Part shown: in pieces, positions 41,265-49,217 of the stretch
How positions within the stretch are numbered: the stretch's first letter is position 1
How the letters are laid out: every line of letters starts with the position of its first letter
NCBI GenBank assembly: GCA_041674705.1
Contig: JBAYVF010000002.1
Span: forward strand, 62,001 to 126,000
Length of the DNA: 64,000 nt
From: Aquincolibacterium sp041674705
Lineage (GTDB): Bacteria; Omnitrophota; Omnitrophia; Omnitrophales; Aquincolibacteriaceae
Direction: 5' to 3'
Position numbers and translations under genes: made by a program
The notes under the pieces: model-generated
What the model saw: the letters and a program-made list of their open reading frames with translations, nothing else
The model's database searches: none
What the model was told of the DNA's origin: nothing

Positions 41265-42491
41265 TTAAGTTTTTAAGACTCCGAGTGACTTTGCGATCCT
41301 TGCGAAAACATTGACCGCGCGTTCGATCTCTTGCAAAGAATGGCCCGCGGTGACGGTGGTACGGATCCGGGTGGTGTTGGGCGGAACTGCGGGGGGGAGG
41401 ATCGGGACAATAAAGATCCCTTCCTGCTTCGCAAGGCGGGTCATTTCCAGGGCTTTTGCGTCGTTGCCGATGATGATCGGGACAATGGGGCTTTGGCTAT
41501 TCAAAGTGTCAAACCCGTTTGCGTGGAGCGTTTTAATAAAGTATTGCATGTTTTCATGAAGTTTTTTTACGCGCCACGTCTCATCCTCAATGACCTCAAA
41601 GGAAGCTTTGGCGGCCGCGGCGGAAGCCGGCGGCAGGGATGCGGAAAAAATAAAAGGGCGGATCGAGTGCCTTAAATAGTTGATGAGCTTGGTATTGCCG
41701 GCGATATAACCGCCGATCGAGGGAATGGTTTTACTCAAGGTGCCCATTTTGATATCGATAAGACCTTCCGCCGGGTCGATCCCGAAGTGTTCCTCGATGC
41801 CCGTGCCTTTTTTCCCGAGCACTCCCATCGAATGAGCTTCATCGATCATCAGAAGGGCCTTATATTTCCGGCAAAGCCGGATCACTTCCGGGAGGTTAAT
41901 GATGTCGCCATCCATGCTGAAAACGGCATCCGCCACCACGAGCTTGGCCCCTTTTTTGGGAGCTTCGGCGAGGGTTTTTTCAAGGGATCCCATATCATTG
42001 TGCTCAAACCTGAGAAAATGAGCTCGTGAGAGGATACAACCGTCCACAATGCTCGCATGGTTGACCTTGTCAGAAATCACCACATCGTTACGGCCGAGGA
42101 GGGCGGAGATCGTTCCGGAATTGGCGCCATAACCCGTTGAGAGAGCGATGGCCTCTTCGGTTTTTTTAAAGGAAGCGATCTTTTTTTCGAGCTCCATATG
42201 GATACGGGTGGTTCCCGTCAGGAACCGGACTCCGTGAGTGCCTGTTCCGAATTCTTCAATGGCTTTTTTAGCGGCGGCATTGATCTTCGGGTGCCCTAAT
42301 AGATCAAGATAAGAATAGGATGAAAATTGAAGCAGGGGCCGGCCCTGGATAGTGATATGGACTCCGTCCACGGCATCCGAAGAATGCATATAGGGATAAA
42401 CATCGAGCTCCTTGGCTTTTCGGATCCGGGCATTCAAGATCTCGATGCGGGCTAGGAAGGCTTTTTGACCAAAATTTTCGGATTTGTTCAT
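41265..42491 (-). CDS. Alpha-oxoamine synthase (KBL/AONS/SPT family)
   Basis: PLP-dependent condensation of an amino acid with an acyl-thioester and decarboxylation. 408 residues, typical. D-E-A-H-S-M-G-V-L-G near residue 218, and G-T-L-S-K-T near 251 with the Schiff-base Lys. Family members make 8-amino-7-oxononanoate, 2-amino-3-ketobutyrate or 3-ketosphinganine; sequence alone does not decide. No biotin or threonine catabolism genes are adjacent. The SDR downstream favours a two-step condensation and reduction (sphingoid-base-like lipid) as a hypothesis. Start ATG 42489-42491; four bases separate it from the preceding gene, so they form an operon. Confidence 0.88.
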   Translation of the reverse strand: MNKSENFGQKAFLARIEILNARIRKAKELDVYPYMHSSDAVDGVHITIQGRPLLQFSSYSYLDLLGHPKINAAAKKAIEEFGTGTHGVRFLTGTTRIHMELEKKIASFKKTEEAIALSTGYGANSGTISALLGRNDVVISDKVNHASIVDGCILSRAHFLRFEHNDMGSLEKTLAEAPKKGAKLVVADAVFSMDGDIINLPEVIRLCRKYKALLMIDEAHSMGVLGKKGTGIEEHFGIDPAEGLIDIKMGTLSKTIPSIGGYIAGNTKLINYLRHSIRPFIFSASLPPASAAAAKASFEVIEDETWRVKKLHENMQYFIKTLHANGFDTLNSQSPIVPIIIGNDAKALEMTRLAKQEGIFIVPILPPAVPPNTTRIRTTVTAGHSLQEIERAVNVFARIAKSLGVLKT

Positions 42492-42495
42492 AGGG

Positions 42496-43035
42496 TTATT
42501 CCTTCAGTAGAAAAAGTTTACTGTTATGGATTTTATAGAACATGGGCGCGACTCTGACTTTGGGATAGCGAAGGCGAAGCCGCTTCACCTCGCTTAAGAC
42601 GAAATCTGTTTCGTTGCCGATCTCGAAGATATGGGAAGCCTTTCTGAAATGTTCTTCGGCGTCCTTTTTCTTCCAGCCACCTCGTTTGACGAGGCCTTTG
42701 ATGAAGAGATCCTTGCGGGCGGGGAGATTGACCATGCCGCAATGGTCATGCGTGATGAGCGCAATATGGGAGACACCGCCGACGGCGATGGCATACGAGA
42801 CTTTGAATTCACTATAACGGAGGTTGGCGCCGCCCGTGCGCAATACGAACGCGAAATTGTCCGGGATGCGCAAAAGTTTGCGGCTGTCCATGCACATGCC
42901 AATAAGAAGTTCGGCCTGGGAATAAGGTTTGAAAGGGCGTTGCAGATTCTGGTATTCGAGAAGACGTCCAATCGGGGTATTTCTGTATTTGGGAGGAATG
43001 TCCGAGATTTTATTGATCGAAATGAGGCGGTTCAT
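42496..43035 (-). CDS. Beta-carbonic anhydrase-like protein
   Basis: Likely interconverts CO2 and bicarbonate in the cytosol. The zinc-site motifs of beta-carbonic anhydrases are present: C-M-D-S-R (Cys and the Asp/Arg dyad) near residue 48 and H-D-H-C-G-M near 97 (His and Cys ligands). About 179 residues from ATG 43033-43035; a TTG at 43068 would add 11 residues. First gene of the minus-strand operon with the oxoamine synthase and SDR. Bicarbonate or CO2 from the decarboxylating synthase is one possible link; unproven. Confidence 0.8.
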   Translation of the reverse strand: MNRLISINKISDIPPKYRNTPIGRLLEYQNLQRPFKPYSQAELLIGMCMDSRKLLRIPDNFAFVLRTGGANLRYSEFKVSYAIAVGGVSHIALITHDHCGMVNLPARKDLFIKGLVKRGGWKKKDAEEHFRKASHIFEIGNETDFVLSEVKRLRLRYPKVRVAPMFYKIHNSKLFLLKE

Positions 43036-43039
43036 ATGA

Positions 43040-43567
43040 TCCACGCTGTCTCGCTTAAATGAATTCAATGAAAAGAGGGCCCCACCTCTTATTCCCGGCG
43101 AACCAGAAAGACAAGGAGGGTTTCCCCGTGTTTTTGTTTTTGAGCAGGCATTTTATAGCATCTTTCAGCGGCGGCGTCAGCAGATTATTTTTGGCGAGCG
43201 TCCGGAAGGACTTGCGCAAGCCGGGACTATTGACCAACGAATTCTAGAAAAGCATCAAACCTATCTCCGACGTCTCGAAAACTTCCCACTCAAAAAAGCG
43301 GCCTATTACCGGCAGCTTCAAGATTCGACAGGGATCAAGAGCGTCCGAGGTCTCTCTGAGATCACGGGTGAGGATTGGTCCTACATTGCCAGAGTTCTCA
43401 AAACCCTCGAGCTTCCCGCGCCCATTCAGGATTTTTTGAATGCTCACAGGGAACCAGCTGCCGTAAAACATTTCAATCTTCGGCAGCTTTTAGAAATTGT
43501 TCGAGCTGGGAGCGAAGGCTGTCAATACTCTCGATTTCGGGAAATGCTTGAAAAAATGAAGCGTTGA
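43040..43567 (+). pseudogene. ParB-like HTH fragment without a start codon
   Basis: A 176-codon open frame ends at TGA 43565-43567 but has no ATG, GTG or TTG in its first three quarters. The encoded part from about 43175 is protein-like: a basic start, then G-L-S-E-I-T-G-E-D-W-S-Y-I-A-R-V-L-K-T-L, which is the helix-turn-helix of ParB/Spo0J proteins. An AAGGAGG at 43113-43119 faces a GTG at 43128 in a different frame, suggesting a lost start or an upstream frameshift. It reads divergently from the carbonic anhydrase gene. Confidence 0.55.
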
Positions 43568-43604
43568 CATCGAAGGGTTAAGTCAAAATCGTCGCAGACG
43601 ATCA

Positions 43605-43632
43605 TTGACAGCCCACTTTTCTAGGTTATAAT
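43605..43632 (+). promoter_or_regulatory. Consensus sigma-70 promoter of the carD-like gene
   Basis: TTGACA (43605-43610) and TATAAT (43627-43632) with a 16-bp spacer, both hexamers perfect. It should start transcription near 43640 and drive the CarD-USP-EIIA-CBM48 run. Confidence 0.85.
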
Positions 43633-43715
43633 ATGTTTAAATGGTCATATAAGAATATGTGAAAATAGCTATATATCCTATGAGCTGTAACTTTCAGGAC
43701 ATCAGGAGGTGCGCA

Positions 43716-44315
43716 ATGCTTGACTTGGCTGACCGAAGAACCGAAAAGGCGAGAAAAGACCACGCGGCCGCTACCGAAGGATTACCGTTCCAGAGGGGCG
43801 ACGTTCTTTATCATTCCGTTCATGGCCTTTGTGTGGTCAAAGGGGTCTTAGGGAAGCCAAGTGGTTCTGAAGGGATGAGCTATTGGATCGAGCCCTCCCG
43901 GCCCGGGAAGCACCTCGCGCGATATTTCGTAGATGTTGAGCAAGCGCATTTATCGGGTTTTCATCGGTTGATGACCGTTCAAGAAACAGAAGAGATCTTT
44001 GAGTCTTTTCGTCTCGGAAAAATGAATCCAGAAGAAAATCCGACCGGAGATCTATGCTCTCAACTCCGCATCATGGTACATGTCAATACACCGCAAGCGT
44101 TCGCAAAAATGCTCCTGAAATCCGTGTCAGAGAAGTCGGATAACACCCACGGAGAGGGTAAGCTTGTGAAGCGTGCCGCCGATGCATTATCCCAAGAAAT
44201 AGCGTTGGTGTTGAAGGTTTCTCCCAAAAAAGCATGCTTGATGATCCGGAGGAATTTGCGGTCCCATCTTTCAGATCATTCTTGGGTCGACGATATTCTC
44301 ACGCCCAAAGATTAA
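43716..44315 (+). CDS. CarD/CdnL-like RNA-polymerase-binding regulator
   Basis: 199 residues. The N-terminal CarD/TRCF RNA-polymerase-interaction domain is visible as F-Q-R-G-D-V-L-Y-H-S-V-H-G near residue 25 and a following beta-barrel; the rest is helical, as in CdnL/CarD. These proteins bind the polymerase beta subunit and stabilise open complexes, often at rRNA and stress promoters. The start is ATG 43716 because AGGAGGT lies five bases upstream; an in-frame start at 43659 lacks a ribosome site. It heads a tight run with the USP gene one base downstream. Confidence 0.82.
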   Translation: MLDLADRRTEKARKDHAAATEGLPFQRGDVLYHSVHGLCVVKGVLGKPSGSEGMSYWIEPSRPGKHLARYFVDVEQAHLSGFHRLMTVQETEEIFESFRLGKMNPEENPTGDLCSQLRIMVHVNTPQAFAKMLLKSVSEKSDNTHGEGKLVKRAADALSQEIALVLKVSPKKACLMIRRNLRSHLSDHSWVDDILTPKD

Positions 44316-44316
44316 A

Positions 44317-45096
44317 ATGAAAAAAAAGCTCGTAGGGAAATTAATCGCCCATGTGTTGGTCTTGGCTCCTGAGAAAGGTTCATTTCCCCACCTCCTTAAG
44401 ATCGCAGTGCAATTCGCCGGGATATTCAAAGCTCGAGTAAGGCTACTCGAGTCTTTGAACTTTGCTTCCGAGAAACCCCGGATACCCGCGATCAAACCAG
44501 AAGAGACGGAGGCTTTTTATCGGGAATACCTGGAGGCGCTAGCAGATAAAAAAGGGGTCGTGTGGGATGCGGTCATTTTTGGCGACTCATTGGAGAAAGC
44601 ATTAAAAGAATTTTCTTCCGATGATCTTCTGGTGTTGCTGAAAGGTGATTCTTCATTTGATCTAAAAGAAGTTCTTCGTGAGGCACCCTGTCCAGTTCTT
44701 ATCGTCCCTCAGGTTTTTACCGGCGATTTCAAAGAAGTTCTTTTGGCGCATGTTAACGGAAGGCCTAGCGACCGGGCGTTGGGGATTGCGGCTCTGTTGA
44801 ATAAACAGGAAAAGGCTCATGTGAGAGTCCTCGCAACCGGAGCAGGTTCAGCGCTTCTCCTTAGGGCGGCTCAGTCCTGGGCGCAATATCTTTTTGAAAC
44901 GTGGAACGCAAAAGCGGACTGCAAGATTTTACACGGCGATATGAAACAGATGCTTCTTCAGGAATGTGATTCGGGGAAAGCCGCTCTTTTGATCCTTGGC
45001 GCAAATGAATTGGAAGATTGGAGAGACCATCGGTTCCGTCTCTTTTCGCATGCGATGGCGGAAGAAGCGAATTGTCCTGTTATGATGGTGAAATAA
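44317..45096 (+). CDS. Tandem universal stress protein-like
   Basis: 259 residues, two UspA-like alpha/beta halves. Half one begins A-H-V-L-V-L-A-P, ends C-P-V-L-I-V-P near residue 130, and half two starts V-L-L-A-H-V and ends N-C-P-V-M-M-V. The end strands are characteristic. The ATP-binding G-x2-G-x9-G signature is not clear, so it may be a non-nucleotide-binding member. The start lies one base after the carD-like stop with a weak ribosome site, so it is probably translationally coupled. Confidence 0.75.
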   Translation: MKKKLVGKLIAHVLVLAPEKGSFPHLLKIAVQFAGIFKARVRLLESLNFASEKPRIPAIKPEETEAFYREYLEALADKKGVVWDAVIFGDSLEKALKEFSSDDLLVLLKGDSSFDLKEVLREAPCPVLIVPQVFTGDFKEVLLAHVNGRPSDRALGIAALLNKQEKAHVRVLATGAGSALLLRAAQSWAQYLFETWNAKADCKILHGDMKQMLLQECDSGKAALLILGANELEDWRDHRFRLFSHAMAEEANCPVMMVK

Positions 45097-45129
45097 AAAC
45101 ATTTTGAAGTGCGCTCGGAGGGTCCAGTG

Positions 45130-45621
45130 ATGAATATGAAAGTCTCGGATCTAATAAGCTCGGCGTCGATTTTGTTAAAGTTTGAAGCGAAAAACAAAAA
45201 AGATGTCCTAAGACAGCTAGCGGAAAAATTCCATGAAGTTCATTCTGAGGTGGATCCGAAGCTTTTACTTTCGTCTCTGACGCACCGCGAAGGACTTGGC
45301 TCTACAGGGCTCGGAAACGGGATTGCAATACCTCATGCTAAGTCCGAACAGATTGCGAAGCCGAAGGGGTTTTTAGCGGTTTCTAAACAGGGGATCGATT
45401 TTCACGCGTTGGACGGGGAGCTTACCCATGTTTTTTTTCTTATGGTCTATCCCCAGGAACCCGTGGGAGTTCACTTGGTGGCTCTGGCCAGTGTTGCGAG
45501 ATTGTTGCGGGATGAATTTATCGTTGGATTGATCCGGAAGTCAAAGACGTGCGGACAAGTCATTAAAATTATTGCCGAACAGGAATCGAGGCGGGCGGAA
45601 CCGGTAGGTGTTGCATGTTGA
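45130..45621 (+). CDS. PTS EIIA (fructose/PtsN-type) domain protein
   Basis: 163 residues, a single EIIA domain of the fructose/mannitol/PtsN class. The phosphorylatable His is in G-N-G-I-A-I-P-H-A near residue 67, with the family context L-G-S-T-G-L-G upstream. No EIIB, EIIC, HPr or EI is nearby, so a regulatory phosphate-relay role is more likely than sugar import. Start ATG 45130 with GGAGGG seven bases upstream. Same run as the CarD-like and USP genes. Confidence 0.85.
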   Translation: MNMKVSDLISSASILLKFEAKNKKDVLRQLAEKFHEVHSEVDPKLLLSSLTHREGLGSTGLGNGIAIPHAKSEQIAKPKGFLAVSKQGIDFHALDGELTHVFFLMVYPQEPVGVHLVALASVARLLRDEFIVGLIRKSKTCGQVIKIIAEQESRRAEPVGVAC

Positions 45622-45661
45622 TCTTAAATAAAGGCTGCTTTTAAAAACAGGGAGGTGTGAA

Positions 45662-45958
45662 GTGAGTATTGTAACGTCAAAAATTCGAACAACCACGAAC
45701 GAACGCGCTGTGGAATTCCGGTTATTCGCGCCGCAGGCTAAAAGCGTCAATGTGTGCGGCACTTTTAATGAATGGCGTACCAATGCAGGCCGTATGACAA
45801 AAGATAATTCGGGTGTGTGGAAGGGTTCCGTCTCTTTGAGGCCCGGGAAGTATGAGTATCGATTTTTTGTGGATGGACAGTGGATCGATGATCCTCGCGC
45901 CCAAAAGACCGTGGCCAATAAGTTTGGTTCGAGGAATGCTGTTTTAGAAGTAAAATAA
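45662..45958 (+). CDS. Stand-alone CBM48 (glycogen-binding type) protein
   Basis: 98 residues consisting of one early-set/CBM48 domain: F-R-L-F-A-P-Q-A-K-S-V-N-V-C-G-T-F-N-E-W near residue 19 and Y-E-Y-R-F-F-V-D-G-Q-W near 64. This is the domain at the N-terminus of glycogen-branching enzymes and on AMPK beta subunits. Alone it probably binds alpha-glucan and acts as sensor or scaffold. GTG start at 45662 with GGAGG six bases upstream. No catalytic partner is fused. Confidence 0.85.
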   Translation: MSIVTSKIRTTTNERAVEFRLFAPQAKSVNVCGTFNEWRTNAGRMTKDNSGVWKGSVSLRPGKYEYRFFVDGQWIDDPRAQKTVANKFGSRNAVLEVK

Positions 45959-46025
45959 AGGATCTTTTTCCGGGCAGAGCTGCGATAGCTTAAAAACGCT
46001 CCTGAATGGAGGAACCCTGCACAGC

Positions 46026-46307
46026 ATGAAGATCCGTAAGCTCGCACAACCAAGTATTGGTAAGAGCATGAGGACTCTTTTGCTTTACCTTGGCGTTTTG
46101 TGCGCGACTTACTACCTGGCATATCCGTTTTTAGAGATCATGCAAGGAAAAGCTCCTTTAGATTCCTGGAAGCTTTTGTTGCACCTTTTTGCGATCTTGG
46201 CGGGAGCCGTCTGGTTCTTTCGACTGTTGATCGATCTGTTTCGAACCAAAAGGCCTTTGAGTGATCGGTTCAAAAGTTTTTGGCGCGGGCCGGGATCGTG
46301 GAATTAA
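46026..46307 (+). CDS. Small two-span membrane protein
   Basis: 93 residues with two hydrophobic segments (about 18-38 and 50-70) separated by a short loop, and basic ends. GGAGGA 12 bases before ATG 46026; a second ATG 14 codons in is possible. Last of the run from the CarD-like gene. Function unknown. Confidence 0.6.
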   Translation: MKIRKLAQPSIGKSMRTLLLYLGVLCATYYLAYPFLEIMQGKAPLDSWKLLLHLFAILAGAVWFFRLLIDLFRTKRPLSDRFKSFWRGPGSWN

Positions 46308-46430
46308 AATGCTTTAGCGTGAGCGCATAGCGTATTTTGATTCTGTTGTTTTTATTGAAATTAAATAGCAGTACAAGGTTCTTCCGGTCTATTAAAGTCC
46401 TAAAACCCTAATTATAAGAAAGAGAGTGCT

Positions 46431-48095
46431 ATGTTTCGACCTAAATTAGCGACTTGCCTTAAGGATTATTCAAAGGATGTTTTTTTAAAAGATTGTATTG
46501 CGGGATTTGTTGTGGGAGTGGTCGCCATTCCTTTGGCGATTGCGTTCGCGATTGCCTCCGGCGTGTCTCCGGACAGGGGTCTTTTTACTGCGATCATTGC
46601 CGGTTTTCTCGTGTCGGTGCTTGGCGGAAGCCGCGTGCAGATCGGTGGACCGACCGGTGCTTTTGTGGTTATTGTGTATGGTGTTGTCCAGAAATATGGT
46701 ATCGACGGTCTTGTTCTCGCTACATTGATGGCTGGCATCCTGCTTGTGATCATGGGAGTTTCGAAACTCGGGACCGCAATTAAATTTATCCCTCATTCGG
46801 TGATCGTGGGGTTTACCAGCGGTATCGCGGTAGTCATTTTTTCATCGATGGTTAAAGATTTCCTGGGCTTGAGCATCGATAAAATGCCAGCAGAGTTCGT
46901 GGAAAAGTGGCACATGATCATCCAGCATCTTGGGACGGTGAATTATGCCGCGTTGATCCTGGGACTTGTCACGATTTTTATCATTGCCATGACTCCCAAG
47001 TTTTCAAAACGTGTCCCCGGAGCTCTTGTAGCCCTTGTGTCTGTCACCGTCATTGCGGCATTCTTTCACCTCCCCGTCGAGACGATCGGTAGCCGTTTTG
47101 GAGATCTGCCTCACGGATTACCGATGCCGCATTTTCCACTTCTTAGCCTTTCAAGGCTCCGGGAGCTTTTTCAACCCGCGGTAACGATTGCGCTCTTAGG
47201 AGCCATTGAATCATTGCTTTCCGCCGTGGTTGCGGACGGCATGATCGGTGCTAGGCATCGTCCCAATACCGAGCTCATCGGGCAGGGGATCGCCAACGTA
47301 TGCTCCGCTCTTTTTGGCGGCATGCCAGCGACCGGTGCGATCGCCCGAACCGTAACCAATATTAAAAACGGCGGCAAAACGCCTGTTTCCGGCATCATTC
47401 ATGCGATCACGGTGCTTCTCATCATGTTGTTCTTCGGGGCCTGGATTAAATTTGTGCCGCTGGCTTGTCTGGCAGGGATCCTGATCGTGGTGGCCTACTA
47501 TATGAGCGAATGGCGGTCCTTTCGTGAGCTCCTCAAGGGATCTCGAGGCGGGAAGCTCGTTGTAGTTCTGACGTTTCTTCTAACAGTTTTTGTGGATCTT
47601 AACGTCGCTATTGAGGTTGGGGTGGTGCTGGCAGCATTTCTCTTTATGAAGCGCATGTCGGAGGTGACTGACGTTAAAATCTTTGCCAGGGAATATGAAG
47701 AAGATGAGAAAATGGAACGGGGAGAAGACCTTCCCTTACCAGCTTTTTCACTTCCTTCGCGGGTGGAGGTTTACGAGATCAATGGCCCTCTTTTCTTTGG
47801 AGCCGCCAATAGCTTTGAAGAGGCTGAAAGGGAGGTTCATGAGAAACCCATGGTACGGATCCTGAGATTCCGGGACGTGCCTTTGATCGATTCGACAGGA
47901 ATGCACGCTCTTAAAGGTTTTTACAATAAGAACAAGCGCGAAGGTATCCGTCTTGTGATCACAGGGCTTCATGTTCAGCCGCTCAACGAAATGGTCAAAT
48001 CCAATCTTTATGACCTGGTCGGTGAGGAGAATGTGTTTGCGAGTATGCAAGAGTCGATCGCTCGCGCGGAAGTATTGTTGAAGGAAATGAAATAA
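46431..48095 (+). CDS. SulP-family anion permease with STAS domain
   Basis: 554 residues: about 12 membrane segments (residues 20-410) with the SulP start V-A-I-P-L-A-I-A-F-A and G-P-T-G-A-F, followed by a cytosolic STAS domain (about 440-554) with L-I-D-S-T-G-M-H-A-L. Family members carry sulfate, bicarbonate (BicA) or dicarboxylates. No sulfate-assimilation genes are near; bicarbonate would suit the carbonic anhydrase and ion-pump context, but this is inference. Start ATG 46431; about 120 bases of spacer upstream. Confidence 0.88.
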   Translation: MFRPKLATCLKDYSKDVFLKDCIAGFVVGVVAIPLAIAFAIASGVSPDRGLFTAIIAGFLVSVLGGSRVQIGGPTGAFVVIVYGVVQKYGIDGLVLATLMAGILLVIMGVSKLGTAIKFIPHSVIVGFTSGIAVVIFSSMVKDFLGLSIDKMPAEFVEKWHMIIQHLGTVNYAALILGLVTIFIIAMTPKFSKRVPGALVALVSVTVIAAFFHLPVETIGSRFGDLPHGLPMPHFPLLSLSRLRELFQPAVTIALLGAIESLLSAVVADGMIGARHRPNTELIGQGIANVCSALFGGMPATGAIARTVTNIKNGGKTPVSGIIHAITVLLIMLFFGAWIKFVPLACLAGILIVVAYYMSEWRSFRELLKGSRGGKLVVVLTFLLTVFVDLNVAIEVGVVLAAFLFMKRMSEVTDVKIFAREYEEDEKMERGEDLPLPAFSLPSRVEVYEINGPLFFGAANSFEEAEREVHEKPMVRILRFRDVPLIDSTGMHALKGFYNKNKREGIRLVITGLHVQPLNEMVKSNLYDLVGEENVFASMQESIARAEVLLKEMK

Positions 48096-48126
48096 ACTCA
48101 ACGGAAGTTCAACGGAGAAAGTCCCT

Positions 48127-48462
48127 ATGAAAAAGATCGATGACATGGTATTCAAGATAAAGGCGGATTTTTTGAAAGCTTTGGCGCACCCGGCCCGTCT
48201 TCAAGTCATTGAGTATCTCAAGGACGGAGAAGCCAGCGTGGGGAAATTGGTGCAAGCACTCGGGATCGAGCAGTCCAGTTTATCGCGGCATTTGGCCACG
48301 CTTCGGGATCTCGGTGTTTTGTCGGCGCGTCAGGAAAAGACGAATGTTTACTACAACCTTCAGGATCATGATATTTTTAAAGTGTTGAGGCCGATCGCGG
48401 AACTTCTTCGAAAAAAGTTAAGAAGGAGTGAGAAAATTCTGGAAAGTCTCGGAGAGGATTAG
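48127..48462 (+). CDS. ArsR-family transcriptional regulator
   Basis: 111 residues with a winged helix: L-K-A-L-A-H-P-A-R-L near residue 15, recognition helix G-I-E-Q-S-S-L-S-R-H-L-A-T-L, then the wing. The metal-binding C-V-C motif of ArsR/SmtB sensors is absent, so the signal is not an obvious metal. It lies between the SulP gene and the EIIA/complex genes and may control them. ATG 48127 after GGAG. Confidence 0.85.
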   Translation: MKKIDDMVFKIKADFLKALAHPARLQVIEYLKDGEASVGKLVQALGIEQSSLSRHLATLRDLGVLSARQEKTNVYYNLQDHDIFKVLRPIAELLRKKLRRSEKILESLGED

Positions 48463-48470
48463 GGAGTGAC

Positions 48471-48518
48471 ATGGCTATGCGAGACAGAAATAGAGCGTTT
48501 TTGAAACGCATCTTTTAG
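48471..48518 (+). CDS. Possible 15-residue leader ORF
   Basis: GGGAGTGAC precedes ATG 48471; 15 codons end at TAG 48516-48518, 15 bases before the next gene. A small hairpin (GCGTTT/AAACGC) lies inside. It may be a leader peptide or chance. Confidence 0.3.
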   Translation: MAMRDRNRAFLKRIF

Positions 48519-48533
48519 AAAGCGGGAAATGGT

Positions 48534-49217
48534 ATGCAGTTGACTTTTCGTTCGATAGAAAAGGCTTTCGAGATTGAGGAAAAAACACTTTATCATTGGC
48601 TTAATGACCGAGGAATGCCGGCCGTCAAAGCTAATGGGCAGTATTTTTTTAATTCCGTGGAGGTTCTGGAATGGGCGCTGAAATATAAGATCCCTTTGAC
48701 GCTCGGAGCCTTGAAGCTCTGCGAAAAGAATCGTCTGGGGCAGGATATTCTAACCCCTGCTCTTATCCGTGGAGGGGTTCACTTTGGGATCAAAGGCAAT
48801 CGTCGCGAGGAGATCTTTGGGGAAGTCTTGAACTCCTTGCCACTCCCGGGCCATATTGACCGTGCTTCTTTGAAAGAAATGCTTATTTCCCGTGAGCAGT
48901 CAGGTGCGACCGGTATCGGAAACGGTATTGCCATCCCGCATGTCAAACACCCCGTGATCTTCGCCGGCCTCGACCCCGTGGTAGGTCTTTTCTTCCTGGA
49001 AACTCCGGTGGATTTTGCTGCTCTTGACGGGGAACGGGTCCACACGCTCTTTGTGATATTGTCTGGCTCTTTTAAAGGACATTTGTCTCTCTTGTCACGG
49101 TTGGCATTTGGTCTGCAGAATGAAAGCGTGAAGGCTGCCTTGGCACGTCGCTCGAATCCTGAGGAGATCCTCGCGACATTCCAGGTCGCGGAAGCAAAAA
49201 CTGCGCGGACTTCTTGA
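48534..49217 (+). CDS. HTH plus PTS-EIIA fusion protein
   Basis: 227 residues. Residues 1-55 form a MerR/excisionase-like helix-turn-helix (F-E-I-E-E-K-T-L-Y-H-W); residues about 80-220 form an EIIA domain with the His in G-N-G-I-A-I-P-H-V near residue 137. A phosphorylation-controlled DNA-binding protein is a fair inference. Its stop TGA overlaps the ATG of the membrane-complex gene by one base, so it is coupled to that operon. Confidence 0.8.
   Translation: MQLTFRSIEKAFEIEEKTLYHWLNDRGMPAVKANGQYFFNSVEVLEWALKYKIPLTLGALKLCEKNRLGQDILTPALIRGGVHFGIKGNRREEIFGEVLNSLPLPGHIDRASLKEMLISREQSGATGIGNGIAIPHVKHPVIFAGLDPVVGLFFLETPVDFAALDGERVHTLFVILSGSFKGHLSLLSRLAFGLQNESVKAALARRSNPEEILATFQVAEAKTARTS

Noticed and set aside
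45109..45129. R-S-E-G string just upstream of the EIIA gene as another copy of the giant-protein motif
   Set aside because: It arises by reading the EIIA ribosome-binding site as protein; the true start is downstream at 45130.
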